NCBI RefSeq assembly: GCF_003481705.1
Contig: NZ_QULN01000008.1
Span: 45,706-109,705 of the forward strand
Reading direction: 5' to 3'
Origin: Butyricicoccus sp. OM04-18BH
Lineage (GTDB): Bacteria > Bacillota > Clostridia > Oscillospirales > Butyricicoccaceae
Length of the DNA stretch: 64,000 nucleotides
Shown: in pieces, positions 7,337 to 16,628 of the stretch
Layout: each line of letters starts with the position of its first letter
Position numbering within the stretch: position 1 is the stretch's first letter
The notes under the pieces: model-generated
Database searches by the model: none
What the model was told of the DNA's origin: nothing
What the model saw: only the letters and a program-made list of their open reading frames with translations
Program-made: the position numbers and the translations under genes

Positions 7337-10300
7337 ATGGTACCATTTGCCCATCTGCATGTGCATAGCGAATACAGTCTGCTCGACGGCGCGTGCCGCA
7401 TCGAACAGCTGGTCGAGCGTGTTTCTGACCTCGGACAGACCTCGTGTGCGCTGACCGACCACGGCGTCATGTACGGCGTGATCGACTTTTACCGCGCCTG
7501 CAAGGCGAAGGGCATCCATCCGGTCATCGGCTGCGAGGTCTACCTCGCGCCGCATTCGCGCCACGAGCGCGGCTACGTCAACGGCGAATGGCACAGCCAC
7601 CTTATCCTGCTGTGCGAGAACATGACCGGCTACAAAAACCTCATTCATATGGTGTCGCTCGCGTTTTCTGAAGGCTTCTACATGAAGCCGCGCATCGACA
7701 TGGAGCTGCTGCGCGAGCACAGCGAGGGACTGATCTGTATGTCCGCCTGCCTCGCGGGCGCGATTCCGCGCGCGATCGCGAACAGCAATATGGACAAGGC
7801 CTATGAGATTTGCGAGGAATTTCTCGAGATCTTCGACCGCGAGCATTTCTATCTCGAGATACAGGATCACGGCATCGAGGAGCAGAAAAAGGTCAACGAG
7901 GGACTGTATCAGCTCGCGAAGGAGCTGAACCTTGAGCTTGTCGCGACCAACGACGCGCATTATCTGACCCGTGCGGACGCGCGCACGCAGGACATCCTCA
8001 TGGCGATCCAGATGGGCAAGACGGTCGATGATCCGACCCGCATGAAGTTCGAAACGCAGGAGTTCTACATCAAGGACGCGGACGAAATGGCGGCGCTGTT
8101 CCCGGAGCATCCGGAGGCGCTCGCGAACACGGTCAAGATCGCGGAGCGGTGTCAGGTCGACTTTGAGTTCGGCAAGTACCACCTGCCCGAATTCGACGTT
8201 CCGGAGGGCTATACCTCGCTCGAATACCTTCAGAAGCTGTGCGATGAGGGCTTTGTGCGGCGCTATCCGGACGATGACGGCACGGTGCGCAAACGACTTC
8301 AGTACGAGATCGACATGATCGCCAAGATGGGCTTTGTCGATTATTTCCTCATCGTTTCCGACTTCATCGGCTACGCCAAGAGTCAGGGCATTCCGGTCGG
8401 CCCGGGCCGCGGTTCGGCGGCAGGCTCGATCGTTTCCTACTGTCTCGGCATCACCGACCTCGACCCCATCCATTATTCGCTGTATTTCGAACGCTTCCTC
8501 AACCCGGAGCGCGTCTCTATGCCGGATATCGACGTCGACTTCTGCTACGTCCGCCGTCCCGAGGTCATCGAATACGTCACGCGCAAGTACGGCAAGGACC
8601 GTGTCGCGCAGATCGTCACCTTCGGCACGATGGCCGCGCGCGGCGCGATTCGCGACGTCGGCCGTGCGCTCAACATCCCGTACAACGACGTGGACGCGGT
8701 CGCCAAGCAGGTGCCGAACGAGCTGCACATGACCATCGAGAAGGCGCTCACGGTCAACCCGGAGCTGAAAAAAATGTATGACGGCACGCCGCAGGTGCGC
8801 GAGCTGATCGACACGGCGCGCAAGCTCGAGGGCATGCCGCGAAACGCCTCGACCCACGCCGCCGGCGTCGTCATCACCAAAAACCCGGTCGATACCTATG
8901 TTCCGCTCTCGCGCAACGGCGACCAGATGGTAACGCAGTTCACCATGGTCACGATCGAGGAGCTCGGTCTGCTCAAGATGGACTTCCTCGGTCTGCGCAA
9001 CCTCACGGTCATCGCGGACGCCGAGAAGATGATCCGCCGCCATACGCCGGATTTCTCCATCGAAAAGGTGGACATGAACGACCCCGCGACCTATGAAATG
9101 CTCGGAAAAGGCTCGACCATGGGCGTATTTCAGCTGGAAAGCGCGGGCATTACTAACGTTGTCACCGGTCTGCGGCCGCAGTCCATCGAGGACATTACCG
9201 CAGTCGTGGCGCTGTACCGCCCGGGACCGATGCAGTCCATTCCGCGCTACATCGAGTGCCGCCATCACCCCGAAAAGGTGACCTACAAGCATCCGCTGCT
9301 CGAGCCCATCCTCGGCGTTACCTACGGCTGCATGATCTATCAGGAACAGGTTATGCAGGTGTTCCAGTCGCTCGCCGGCTACTCGCTCGGCAAGGCGGAC
9401 ATGGTGCGCCGCGCGATGAGTAAAAAGAAGATGAAGGAGCTCGAAAAGGAGCGCGTCAACTTCATCCATGGCAACGAGGAGCTTGGCATTGACGGCGCAA
9501 TCAAGCGCGGCGTGCCCGAAGCGGTCGCTGCAAGCCTGTTTGACGAGATCATGGACTTCGCAAACTACGCCTTCAACAAGGCGCACGCGGTCTGCTACGC
9601 GGTCGTGTCCTTCCGCACCGCCTACCTCAAGTGCCACTATCCGCGCGAATATATGGCGGCGCTACTTACGAGCGTGCTCGATGTTTCCGAGAAGATTTCG
9701 GAGTACATCCAGACCGCGCGCGAGATGGGCATCGCGGTGCAGCCGCCCGATGTGAACCTGTCGTATGACAGCTTTTCGGTCGCGGACAGTGACATCCGCT
9801 TCGGCCTTGCCGCCGTCAAGGGCGTCGGCCGCTCGTTTATGAAGCAGTTGGTCGACGAGCGGGAGAAGAACGGCATCTTCACCTCGTTCCAGGATTTCTG
9901 CGAGCGTATGTACGACCGCGAGCTCAACCGCCGCGCCCTCGAATGTCTCATCAAGGCGGGCGCGTTCGACTCGATGGGCTGCCGCCGCAGCCAGCTGCTG
10001 CGCGTCGCAGGCCCGGTGGTCGATGCCATCGCGCAGAACCGCAAAAAGAATATCGAGGGACAGATGGACCTGTTCGGCATGGGCAACGACGCGGTGCAGG
10101 ACACGCAGATCGCGCTGCCCGATATTCCCGAGGTCTCCAAGCGCGAGCTGCTCGCGATGGAGAAGGAGACGACCGGACTTTATCTGTCGGGGCATCCGAT
10201 GGACGAATACCGCGAGCTTGCCGCCCGCGCCAAGGCTGCGCCCGTGCGCAGGATCATTGACGACCTTTCGGGCGAGAGCGCGCAGCCGGTCTACCGGGAC

Positions 10301-10852
10301 GGCATGACCGTGCGTCTTGCCTGTGTCGTCACCGCCGTCAAGCTCAAAAGCACGAAAAACGGCTCGATGATGGCGTATGTGACCGTGGAGGACGACACAG
10401 CGGCCATCGAGCTCGTCGTATTCCCGAAGGCGCTCCAGCAGTGCGGCGCGTATCTGACGGCGGACAGCGCAGTGCTCCTCACCGGACGCATCGACGCGCG
10501 CGAGGAGGAGGCGCCCAAGGTGCTGCTGAACGAGGCGCAGCCGCTGAACGAGGGCGCGGTAAACGCGCTCACGACTGCGGAAAAGCCGGCCGCGAGCGTA
10601 TTTTCCGACGCGGAAGCGGCGAAAAGGGCGCCGCACAAGCTGTATATCCGTCTCGACAGCCTGAAGGGCGTCAAATGGCCCGGCATCCGCGCGGTGCTCT
10701 CGACCTGTCCCGGCGACACGCCGGTCTATCTGTTTCCGCTCGACACGAAGAAAAAGACGCTCGTCTCGCGCCGCCTGTGGTGCCGGCCGGACGAAAACAT
10801 TTTGCAAAAATTACGCTTCCTCTTGAGCGAGGATGATGTTATAATAAAATAG
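7337..10852 (+). CDS. dnaE: DNA polymerase III subunit alpha (DnaE)
   Basis: A 1171-residue DnaE1-type replicative polymerase. The N-terminal PHP domain starts AHLHVHSEYSLLDGA. The polymerase core has GPGRGSAAGS and the catalytic aspartates in MPDIDVDF; EQVMQVFQSLAGYSLG and NKAHAVCYA follow. Helix-hairpin-helix and OB-fold parts make up the C-terminal third (VYRDGMTVRLACVVTAVKLK). In Firmicutes DnaE works beside PolC. It is joined base-to-base with whiA. The last 50 bases appear to carry the pfkA promoter. Confidence 0.97.
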   Translation: MVPFAHLHVHSEYSLLDGACRIEQLVERVSDLGQTSCALTDHGVMYGVIDFYRACKAKGIHPVIGCEVYLAPHSRHERGYVNGEWHSHLILLCENMTGYKNLIHMVSLAFSEGFYMKPRIDMELLREHSEGLICMSACLAGAIPRAIANSNMDKAYEICEEFLEIFDREHFYLEIQDHGIEEQKKVNEGLYQLAKELNLELVATNDAHYLTRADARTQDILMAIQMGKTVDDPTRMKFETQEFYIKDADEMAALFPEHPEALANTVKIAERCQVDFEFGKYHLPEFDVPEGYTSLEYLQKLCDEGFVRRYPDDDGTVRKRLQYEIDMIAKMGFVDYFLIVSDFIGYAKSQGIPVGPGRGSAAGSIVSYCLGITDLDPIHYSLYFERFLNPERVSMPDIDVDFCYVRRPEVIEYVTRKYGKDRVAQIVTFGTMAARGAIRDVGRALNIPYNDVDAVAKQVPNELHMTIEKALTVNPELKKMYDGTPQVRELIDTARKLEGMPRNASTHAAGVVITKNPVDTYVPLSRNGDQMVTQFTMVTIEELGLLKMDFLGLRNLTVIADAEKMIRRHTPDFSIEKVDMNDPATYEMLGKGSTMGVFQLESAGITNVVTGLRPQSIEDITAVVALYRPGPMQSIPRYIECRHHPEKVTYKHPLLEPILGVTYGCMIYQEQVMQVFQSLAGYSLGKADMVRRAMSKKKMKELEKERVNFIHGNEELGIDGAIKRGVPEAVAASLFDEIMDFANYAFNKAHAVCYAVVSFRTAYLKCHYPREYMAALLTSVLDVSEKISEYIQTAREMGIAVQPPDVNLSYDSFSVADSDIRFGLAAVKGVGRSFMKQLVDEREKNGIFTSFQDFCERMYDRELNRRALECLIKAGAFDSMGCRRSQLLRVAGPVVDAIAQNRKKNIEGQMDLFGMGNDAVQDTQIALPDIPEVSKRELLAMEKETTGLYLSGHPMDEYRELAARAKAAPVRRIIDDLSGESAQPVYRDGMTVRLACVVTAVKLKSTKNGSMMAYVTVEDDTAAIELVVFPKALQQCGAYLTADSAVLLTGRIDAREEEAPKVLLNEAQPLNEGAVNALTTAEKPAASVFSDAEAAKRAPHKLYIRLDSLKGVKWPGIRAVLSTCPGDTPVYLFPLDTKKKTLVSRRLWCRPDENILQKLRFLLSEDDVIIK
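10817..10845 (+). promoter_or_regulatory. probable pfkA promoter inside the dnaE 3' end
   Basis: A consensus TATAAT (10840-10845) lies 17 bases after a weak TTCCTC -35. The -10 box is convincing and the -35 is poor. It would give a leader of about 130 bases. Confidence 0.45.
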
Positions 10853-10979
10853 AGGCAATTTGGAGCATCAGCCTCGGCAGGGCCGGATGCTTCAGGAAGA
10901 TGTAGAGGGGACAGGACGACACTGCAACAGAACAGCGCCGCCCGAAAAGCTCAAAGCACACAGAAGGAGGCTTTCTTTT

Positions 10980-11954
10980 ATGGAAAAGCAGATTCGCAGA
11001 ATTGGCGTACTTACAAGCGGCGGCGACGCGCCGGGCATGAACGCACTCATCCGCTCGGTCGTTCGAAGCGCGTCGGCAAACGACATTTCCGTTCTCGGCA
11101 TCCGCCGCGGCTACAGCGGTCTGATCAACGGCGACATCATCGAGATGGGCGCGCGCAGCGTTGACGGCATCATCCGCAAGGGCGGCACCATGCTGTACAC
11201 CGCCCGCTGCAAGGAAATGATGACCGAGGAGGGTCTCCAGAAGGCGGCCGACACCTGCAAGTACCTGGGCATCGACGGCCTGATCTGCTGCGGCGGCGAC
11301 GGTACGTTCCGCGGCGCGCAGGCGCTTTCGCGCAAGGGCGTTCCGTGCATCGGCGTGCCGGGCACGATCGACAACGATATCGTCTGCACCGACTACACCA
11401 TCGGCTTCGACACTGCGTGCAACACTGCGATCGAGTGCATCGACAAGCTGCGCGACACCATGCAGTCTCACGAGCGCTGCTCTGTCGTTGAGGTCATGGG
11501 CCGCCGCGCAGGTCATCTCGCGCTCCAGGTCGGCTGCGCTGTCGGCGCAACTGCGATCTGCCTGCCCGAGCGTCAGCTGGATTTCGACGTTGACATCGTA
11601 GAAAAGATGCGCATCGGCCGCATCAAGGGCCGCAACCACCACATCATCATCGTCGCAGAGGGCTACGGCTCCGCACAGGAGGTCGCAGACCAGATCCACG
11701 AAGCGACCGGCATCGACACCCGCGTTACCATCCTCGGCCACATTCAGCGCGGCGGCTCTCCGTCCGCCATGGACCGTGTCATGGCGACCCGCATGGGCTA
11801 CGCAGCGGTACGCGCTCTGAGGGAGGGCAAGACCAACCGCGTCATCATCTCCGACGCCAACATAGTCACCGACATCGACATTGAGGAAGGTCTGGCGAAG
11901 CATAAGGACCTCAACCAGTGCCTGTTCGAGGCACAGCAGACGGTCGCGATCTGA
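10980..11954 (+). CDS. pfkA: ATP-dependent 6-phosphofructokinase
   Basis: PfkA, 324 residues, phosphorylates fructose 6-phosphate, the committed step of glycolysis. Motifs are in order: TSGGDAPGMNA near the N-terminus, GGDGTFRGA for ATP binding, GTIDNDI with the catalytic aspartate, MGRRAGHLAL, and HIQRGGSPSA. The frame is open from 10,860, but homology begins at MEKQIRRIGVLTSGG and AGGAGG precedes ATG 10,980. Its stop overlaps the next start by one base (ATGA with 11,954), so the two genes are probably translationally coupled. Confidence 0.96.
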   Translation: MEKQIRRIGVLTSGGDAPGMNALIRSVVRSASANDISVLGIRRGYSGLINGDIIEMGARSVDGIIRKGGTMLYTARCKEMMTEEGLQKAADTCKYLGIDGLICCGGDGTFRGAQALSRKGVPCIGVPGTIDNDIVCTDYTIGFDTACNTAIECIDKLRDTMQSHERCSVVEVMGRRAGHLALQVGCAVGATAICLPERQLDFDVDIVEKMRIGRIKGRNHHIIIVAEGYGSAQEVADQIHEATGIDTRVTILGHIQRGGSPSAMDRVMATRMGYAAVRALREGKTNRVIISDANIVTDIDIEEGLAKHKDLNQCLFEAQQTVAI

Positions 11955-12664
11955 TGGGCTCGGTATTTATTACCGGCGGCTCGCGCGGCATCGGCGCTGC
12001 CTGCGTCCGCGCCTTTGCGGAGGCTGGGAGACCGGCAGCGTTTACGTATTCCGCGCGTCGCGACAAGGCGGAAGCGCTGGCGGCGGAAACGGGTGCGCTC
12101 GCGCTCTGCGCGGACAGCGCGGACAGAGACGCGGTGGAAAACGCCGTAAAAACGGCGCGCGAAAGCCTTGGCGCGATCGACACAGTTGTCTGCAACGCGG
12201 GTATCGCGCAGCAGAAGCTGTTTCAGGACATCACGGACGACGAGTGGCTGACCATGCTGAACGTCAATCTGATGGGGGCGGTACGCACGATCCGCGCGGC
12301 GCTCCCGGATATGCTGCACCGCCAGAAGGGCAGCATCGTCATCGTCTCGTCCATGTGGGGCGAGCGCGGCGCGTCCTGCGAGAGTCATTACGCCGCGAGC
12401 AAGGCGGCGCTCATCGGTCTGTCCAGATCGCTCGCGCTCGAGCTCGGGCCGAGCGGCATCCGCGTCAACTGCGTCGCGCCCGGTGTCATTGCCACCGACA
12501 TGAACGCGATGCACGGCGGGGACGTCATGCAGTCGCTTGCGGACGAAACGCCGCTTGAACGAATCGGACGCGCGGACGAGGTCGCGGACAGCATCCTGTA
12601 TCTCTGCTCGGAAAAGGCGTCCTTCGTCACCGGACAGGTGCTCGGCGTGACGGGCGGATTTTAA
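11954..12664 (+). CDS. SDR-family NAD(P)-dependent oxidoreductase (FabG/YmfI-like)
   Basis: A classical short-chain dehydrogenase, 236 residues. The N-terminal cofactor motif is TGGSRGIG; the NAG motif is VCNAGIAQ; the catalytic set is the serine in IVSSMWGE with the tyrosine and lysine of YAASKAAL. Close relatives are 3-oxoacyl-ACP reductases and YmfI, which reduces the 5-aminopentanone group on the EF-P lysine. The EF-P encoded at 25,345 has a Bacillus-like PGKGAA loop, so the YmfI role is plausible but not shown. The start overlaps the pfkA stop. A bidirectional terminator follows. Confidence 0.85.
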   Translation: MGSVFITGGSRGIGAACVRAFAEAGRPAAFTYSARRDKAEALAAETGALALCADSADRDAVENAVKTARESLGAIDTVVCNAGIAQQKLFQDITDDEWLTMLNVNLMGAVRTIRAALPDMLHRQKGSIVIVSSMWGERGASCESHYAASKAALIGLSRSLALELGPSGIRVNCVAPGVIATDMNAMHGGDVMQSLADETPLERIGRADEVADSILYLCSEKASFVTGQVLGVTGGF

Positions 12665-12680
12665 GCTGTAATCAATAAAC

Positions 12681-12715
12681 AAAAGACCTTCTCGATATTC
12701 GGGAAGGTCTTTTTT
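12681..12715. terminator. bidirectional terminator between convergent genes
   Basis: AAAAGACCTTC pairs with GGAAGGTCTTTT. There are T residues on the + side and A residues on the other, so it can serve both the SDR gene and the amidase gene. Confidence 0.85.
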
Positions 12716-12726
12716 GTGTGCGAACG

Positions 12727-13287
12727 TTATGCAAAATATTCAAGGATGCCGTTCATGATGCCCTGCGCGAAGCCGAAGGGATCGGTCTCGAGCCGCAGCG
12801 CATCCTGCGCGTTGGTCAGATAGGCGAGCTCGACCAGAATGGCCGGCATTTTCGTGCGGCGCAGGACATACAGCCCCGGCCGCACGCGCACGCCGTTGTT
12901 CCGCGTACCGGTGCGCTGCACGATGCCGTTCAGCACATGCTGCGCGAGCCAGTAGGCCTGCGTGTTTTCCCGGTAGACGTAGACCTCGGTGCCGTTGACG
13001 GCCGGATTTTCGTTCGCGTTGCAGTGGATGCTGATGAAGTAGTCGGCAGGCCAGTCGTTGGCTGCCTGCACGCGCGCGGCGAGACTGGTCGCGTTGCTCG
13101 TGCCGAGGATCTCGTCGGGAGAGGTGCGGCTGAGCCGCACCTCAAACCGGGGGTCGGCGGACAGCAGCTCGGCAAGATACAGCCCGACGGTGTAGGTGAT
13201 GTCCTGCTCGATCAGGCCGTTCCCCTCCGCGCCGGTGTTGGGGCCGCTCGGATTGTGCCCCTGATCAATAAAAATTCGGATTGCCAT
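12727..13287 (-). CDS. N-acetylmuramoyl-L-alanine amidase (Amidase_3)
   Basis: A 186-residue zinc amidase of the Amidase_3 family that cuts the bond between MurNAc and L-Ala in peptidoglycan. It starts directly with the catalytic domain: IFIDQGHNPSGPNTG holds the first zinc histidine, YFISIHCNANEN the second, and VLRRTKMPAILVELAYLTN the conserved glutamate. There is no signal peptide or binding domain, so it may act on spore or mother-cell wall or be released at lysis. It is a single gene converging on the SDR gene. Confidence 0.9.
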   Translation of the reverse strand: MAIRIFIDQGHNPSGPNTGAEGNGLIEQDITYTVGLYLAELLSADPRFEVRLSRTSPDEILGTSNATSLAARVQAANDWPADYFISIHCNANENPAVNGTEVYVYRENTQAYWLAQHVLNGIVQRTGTRNNGVRVRPGLYVLRRTKMPAILVELAYLTNAQDALRLETDPFGFAQGIMNGILEYFA

Positions 13288-13325
13288 AAGAATATCACAT
13301 CCCCTGACAGTCTATGTGATGCGGC

Positions 13326-13354
13326 TTGACGCGGTGCGGACGGTGGTGTATCCT
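13326..13354 (+). promoter_or_regulatory. promoter of the LURP-one-like gene
   Basis: TTGACG, a 17-nt spacer and TATCCT, ending 16 bases before the start codon of the downstream gene. Confidence 0.6.
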
Positions 13355-13370
13355 AAGGGTACAGGGAGGG

Positions 13371-13871
13371 ATGGATATGAATCTGTGCATGAAACAGAAG
13401 GTCTTTTCGTGGGGCGACCGGTTTACCGTCTGGGACGAGAACGGGAACGACCGCTACTATGTATGCGGCGAGGTGTTTTCGCTCGGCAAAAAGCTGCATC
13501 TGACCGACACGACCGGCGCGGAGGTCGCCTTCATCCAGCAGAAGGCGTTTTCCTTCAGGCCGCGCTTTTATGTGTACATGAACGATGTTTTGCAGGCCGA
13601 GATCGTCAAGGACTTCACCTTATTTACGCAGCACTACCGCGTGGAGGGCATGGACTGGGAGGTGAACGGCAACTTCGGCGCACACGATTATGAGATCAGC
13701 GGCGCGCGCGGCACGGTCGCGTCCGTCCACAAGCAGTGGTTCACCTGGGGCGACTGCTACGAGATCTGTATTTCGGAGAACGAGAACGAGCAGCTGGTGC
13801 TCGCGGTCGTGCTTGCCATTGATGCCGTGATGGCGCAGTCGAGTGCCGCTGCGGCAAACAGCGCAACATAA
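13371..13871 (+). CDS. LURP-one-related/Tubby-like scaffold protein
   Basis: A 166-residue protein of the LURP-one-related family (Tubby C-terminal-like beta barrel). Its pattern of short beta strands is typical: KQKVFSWGDRFTVWDENG, YYVCGEVFSLGKKLHL, QKAFSFRPRFYVYMN, and DYEISGARGTVASVHKQWFTWGD. Function in bacteria is unknown; some relatives bind membranes. ATG 13,371 is chosen for the GGGAGGG site and the promoter just upstream; a longer in-frame start at 13,326 would lie inside that promoter. Confidence 0.8.
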   Translation: MDMNLCMKQKVFSWGDRFTVWDENGNDRYYVCGEVFSLGKKLHLTDTTGAEVAFIQQKAFSFRPRFYVYMNDVLQAEIVKDFTLFTQHYRVEGMDWEVNGNFGAHDYEISGARGTVASVHKQWFTWGDCYEICISENENEQLVLAVVLAIDAVMAQSSAAAANSAT

Positions 13872-13885
13872 AGGGGAAAACAGAG

Positions 13886-14752
13886 ATGAAAGAGCTTGAC
13901 TGGGAGTATATCGACGCGCTCATGCCGCGAAGGGCGGCGGAGAGCAGCAAAAACGACTACGGGCGCATTCTTTGCGTGTGCGGCTCGGCAGGATATACGG
14001 GCGCGGCGTTCTTCGCGGCGCAGGGCGCGGTGCGCATGGGCAGCGGCGTGGTGACGCTCGCCGTCCCCGAGCGGGCGTGGCCCGTGCTCGCGGTCAAGCT
14101 CAGCGAGCCGGTCGTGCGGCCGTTCCCGTGCACGGAGGACGGCCTGTTCTCCGTCCGGGCGCTCCCGCGGCTGCTCGAGCTGGCGGAGCATGCGGACGCG
14201 CTGCTCATCGGCTGCGGACTTGGCCGTTCGGACGAGGTGACCGAGGTCGTGTGCACGCTGCTGTGCGAGGCCGCGTGCCCGATCGTGCTGGACGCAGACG
14301 GCATATTTGCGCTCGCGCAGCATAAGGATATACTGCACCGGACGGCCAAGCCGCTCGTCATGACGCCGCACGCAGGCGAATTTGCCCGTCTGTCGGGGAA
14401 AAAGCAGATGCAGCCGGAGGAGCTGCGCGCCTTTGCGAAGGAAAACCGCTGCACGGTGCTCTACAAGGCGCACCGCACGCTGATCGCCGCGCCGGACGGA
14501 CGGCTGTTCCGCAATCACACGGGCAACCCCGGCATGGCGAAGGGCGGCAGCGGCGATACGCTCGCCGGCATGCTGGTCTCGCTCATCGGGCAGGGACTCG
14601 CGCCGGAGGACGCGGCCTGCGCCGCGGCATGGCTGCACGGCGCGGCAGGCGACAGCGCCGCGAACCGGTACGGCGAGTACGGCATGACGCCGACCGACCT
14701 GCTCGCGTGCCTGCCCGGAGTCACGCGCCGATATAACACAAGGGAGTGGTGA
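13886..14752 (+). CDS. nnrD: ADP-dependent NAD(P)H-hydrate dehydratase
   Basis: A 288-residue protein corresponding to the C-terminal half of YjeF/Nnr. It dehydrates damaged NAD(P)H hydrates back to NAD(P)H using ADP (or ATP). Ribokinase-like features include MTPHAGEFARL and the NPGMAKGGSGDTLAG nucleotide/catalytic motif. The N-terminal epimerase domain of bifunctional Nnr proteins is absent. It ends one base before the presumed start of the lipoprotein gene. Confidence 0.93.
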   Translation: MKELDWEYIDALMPRRAAESSKNDYGRILCVCGSAGYTGAAFFAAQGAVRMGSGVVTLAVPERAWPVLAVKLSEPVVRPFPCTEDGLFSVRALPRLLELAEHADALLIGCGLGRSDEVTEVVCTLLCEAACPIVLDADGIFALAQHKDILHRTAKPLVMTPHAGEFARLSGKKQMQPEELRAFAKENRCTVLYKAHRTLIAAPDGRLFRNHTGNPGMAKGGSGDTLAGMLVSLIGQGLAPEDAACAAAWLHGAAGDSAANRYGEYGMTPTDLLACLPGVTRRYNTREW

Positions 14753-14753
14753 A

Positions 14754-15335
14754 CTGAAACGATGGCTGCCTTTGCTGCTGCTCGCCGCGCTGCTGTGCGG
14801 CTGCGGAACGGACGAAAACAGCGGCGAGGATGTGCGTGCGCATTATGAGAATATCAGCGGATTTTCGGCGCATGTAAAAATTTTATCCGAAACAGATGAT
14901 TTTACTATGGCGTTTGAACTGGATTACGCCTATAATAAAGAGGATGTCGATGTTTTCACGATCACCGGACCCGAGTCGGTTTCCGGGGTATCGGGCCGCA
15001 TCGCAGGGGACAGCGAAGCGACGCTCGCCCTGCAGTATGACGATCTGGTGCTCGACGACGCGCGGCCGGTCCGGCCGGGCATGACGCCGGCGGATGCTGT
15101 GTTCGGCGTCGTGTGCGCGCTGAGAGATACGCCGGCGGACGAAAGCTGGCGCGAGAGCGCGGACGGCACGGCGCTCACCGTGCTGCACTACCGAAGCGAG
15201 AGCGGAGACGAAACCATCGAAAAACTGGTCTGGCTGCGCGAGGACAATATGCAGCCGGTCTATGCCGAGCTTTTCGCGGACGGAACGCGCGAGCTGAGCA
15301 TCCGGTTTACATCGTATCAGGAAAACGGCGGATAA
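14754..15335 (+). CDS. GerS-like (LolA-fold) lipoprotein
   Basis: The frame from CTG 14,754 gives LKRWLPLLLLAALLCGCG, a complete lipoprotein signal with a lipidated cysteine; the only later start, TTG 14,772, would remove the basic residues. GGGAG is placed correctly for the CTG, so a non-AUG start is proposed. The mature part (HYENISGFSAHVKI, then beta-rich sequence ending IRFTSYQENGG) resembles LolA-fold lipoproteins. In Clostridioides difficile gerS, needed for spore cortex hydrolysis, lies directly upstream of alr2, as here. The sporulation role is inferred. Confidence 0.65.
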   Translation: MKRWLPLLLLAALLCGCGTDENSGEDVRAHYENISGFSAHVKILSETDDFTMAFELDYAYNKEDVDVFTITGPESVSGVSGRIAGDSEATLALQYDDLVLDDARPVRPGMTPADAVFGVVCALRDTPADESWRESADGTALTVLHYRSESGDETIEKLVWLREDNMQPVYAELFADGTRELSIRFTSYQENGG

Positions 15336-15361
15336 CGCCGAAAATCAGGGGATGAAGAAAA

Positions 15362-16483
15362 ATGCAGCCAAACAAGCATCGCACCTGGGCGGAGATCGAC
15401 CTCGGTGCCATCGAACATAACTACCGCGTCATCTGCGAGGCCGCGAAAGCGCCCGTGCTGTGCGTGGTCAAGGCGGACTGCTACGGCCACGGCGCTGTGC
15501 CGGTCGCAAACCGCCTGCAAAGCATGGGCGCGCCGTATTTCGCGGTCGCGACCGTGCCGGAGGCAGTTGAACTGCGCGAAAACGGCATCGAAAAGCCGAT
15601 CATTATCCTCGGCTATATCGACGCCGCGGATATGGACACTGTCGCGGAATACGGCATCACCGCGCCGGTCTACGACGAGGAGACCGCCGAGCTGCTGTCG
15701 GCGGCGGCTGTCCGCACGGGCCGCGACATCACTGTGCACTACAAGCTCGACACCGGCATGACCCGTATCGGTTTCCCGTCGTGGGAGCGCGAGGAGACCG
15801 TTCGCCGCATTCTCGAGTGCGCGAAAAAGCCGGGTCTCAGGAGCGAGGGCATCTTTACGCACTTCGCGGTGGCGGATGTGCCGTCGGGCGAGGAATACAC
15901 CGAGATGCAGTATGACCGCTTCCGCGGCGTATGCGAGGGTCTGGCGGAGAACGGCCTTGACCTGCCGCTGCGCCACTGCGCGAACAGCGGCGCGATCCAG
16001 AGCTACAAGCAGATGCACTGCACGATGACCCGCGCCGGCATCATCCTGTACGGCTACCGTCCGGATGCCTCGGTGCCGCCGGTGCTCGACCTGAAGCCCG
16101 CCATGACGGTCAAGGCGCGCGTGGTGCAGGTTCGCGACATTCCGGCGCACACGACCATCAGCTACGGCCGCACGTTTGAGACGGGCGAGCCGACGCATAT
16201 GGCGGTCGTTTCGGTCGGCTACGCAGACGGCTTTCTGCGCACGGGCTCGGGAAAGGCGCACGTTGTTCTGGACGGCAGGCTCGCGCCCGTCATGGGCCGC
16301 ATCTGCATGGATATGTGCATGGTGCGCATCCCGGAGGGCGCGCAGGTGCACCGCGGCGACGAGGTCACGGTGTTCGGCCCGGGCGCGTGGACGGCGGAGG
16401 ATGCCGCCGAGGCCGCCGGTACGATCTCGTATGAGGTGCTGTGCGCGGTCAGCCGCCGCGTGCCGAGGTACTGCATCGGTTAA
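15362..16483 (+). CDS. alr: alanine racemase
   Basis: Alr, 373 residues, a PLP enzyme interconverting L- and D-alanine for peptidoglycan and, in spore formers, for germination control. The PLP lysine lies in VVKADCYGHG near residue 37, and the catalytic tyrosine region is VGYADGFLR. MTRIGF and the beta-domain motif MGRICMDMCM are present. It is 26 bases from the GerS-like gene, and a terminator follows. Confidence 0.96.
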   Translation: MQPNKHRTWAEIDLGAIEHNYRVICEAAKAPVLCVVKADCYGHGAVPVANRLQSMGAPYFAVATVPEAVELRENGIEKPIIILGYIDAADMDTVAEYGITAPVYDEETAELLSAAAVRTGRDITVHYKLDTGMTRIGFPSWEREETVRRILECAKKPGLRSEGIFTHFAVADVPSGEEYTEMQYDRFRGVCEGLAENGLDLPLRHCANSGAIQSYKQMHCTMTRAGIILYGYRPDASVPPVLDLKPAMTVKARVVQVRDIPAHTTISYGRTFETGEPTHMAVVSVGYADGFLRTGSGKAHVVLDGRLAPVMGRICMDMCMVRIPEGAQVHRGDEVTVFGPGAWTAEDAAEAAGTISYEVLCAVSRRVPRYCIG

Positions 16484-16497
16484 AATCGCATAGAATG

Positions 16498-16539
16498 AAG
16501 CGGGGAAGCAAATCTGCAAAATTGCATCCTCGCTTTTTT
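16498..16539 (+). terminator. rho-independent terminator after alr
   Basis: AAGCGGGGA pairs with TCCTCGCTT (one G-T pair), with a nested GCAA/TTGC stem, and is followed by six T residues. Confidence 0.65.
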
Positions 16540-16550
16540 CTGTTCCCGGC

Positions 16551-16556
16551 TATAAT
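16551..16556 (+). promoter_or_regulatory. -10 box upstream of mazF
   Basis: TATAAT lies 72 bases before mazF and after the alr terminator. No convincing -35 box stands 16-18 bases upstream. Confidence 0.35.
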
Positions 16557-16628
16557 TTTCGTACAGCATGGGGACAATAGGTTTGCACCCGAAAGGGACG
16601 CGAATCTATGAGCGGAGAGTGACTGAAT

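Noticed and set aside
6446-9637. A 1063-codon open frame on the minus strand opposite whiA and dnaE
   Set aside because: It is antisense to two well-identified genes, has no recognisable domain and is explained by GC-rich codon use that avoids stops on the other strand.
16484-16628. Antitoxin gene upstream of mazF
   Set aside because: The longest frame with a start here is four codons; the stretch is filled by a terminator and promoter elements.
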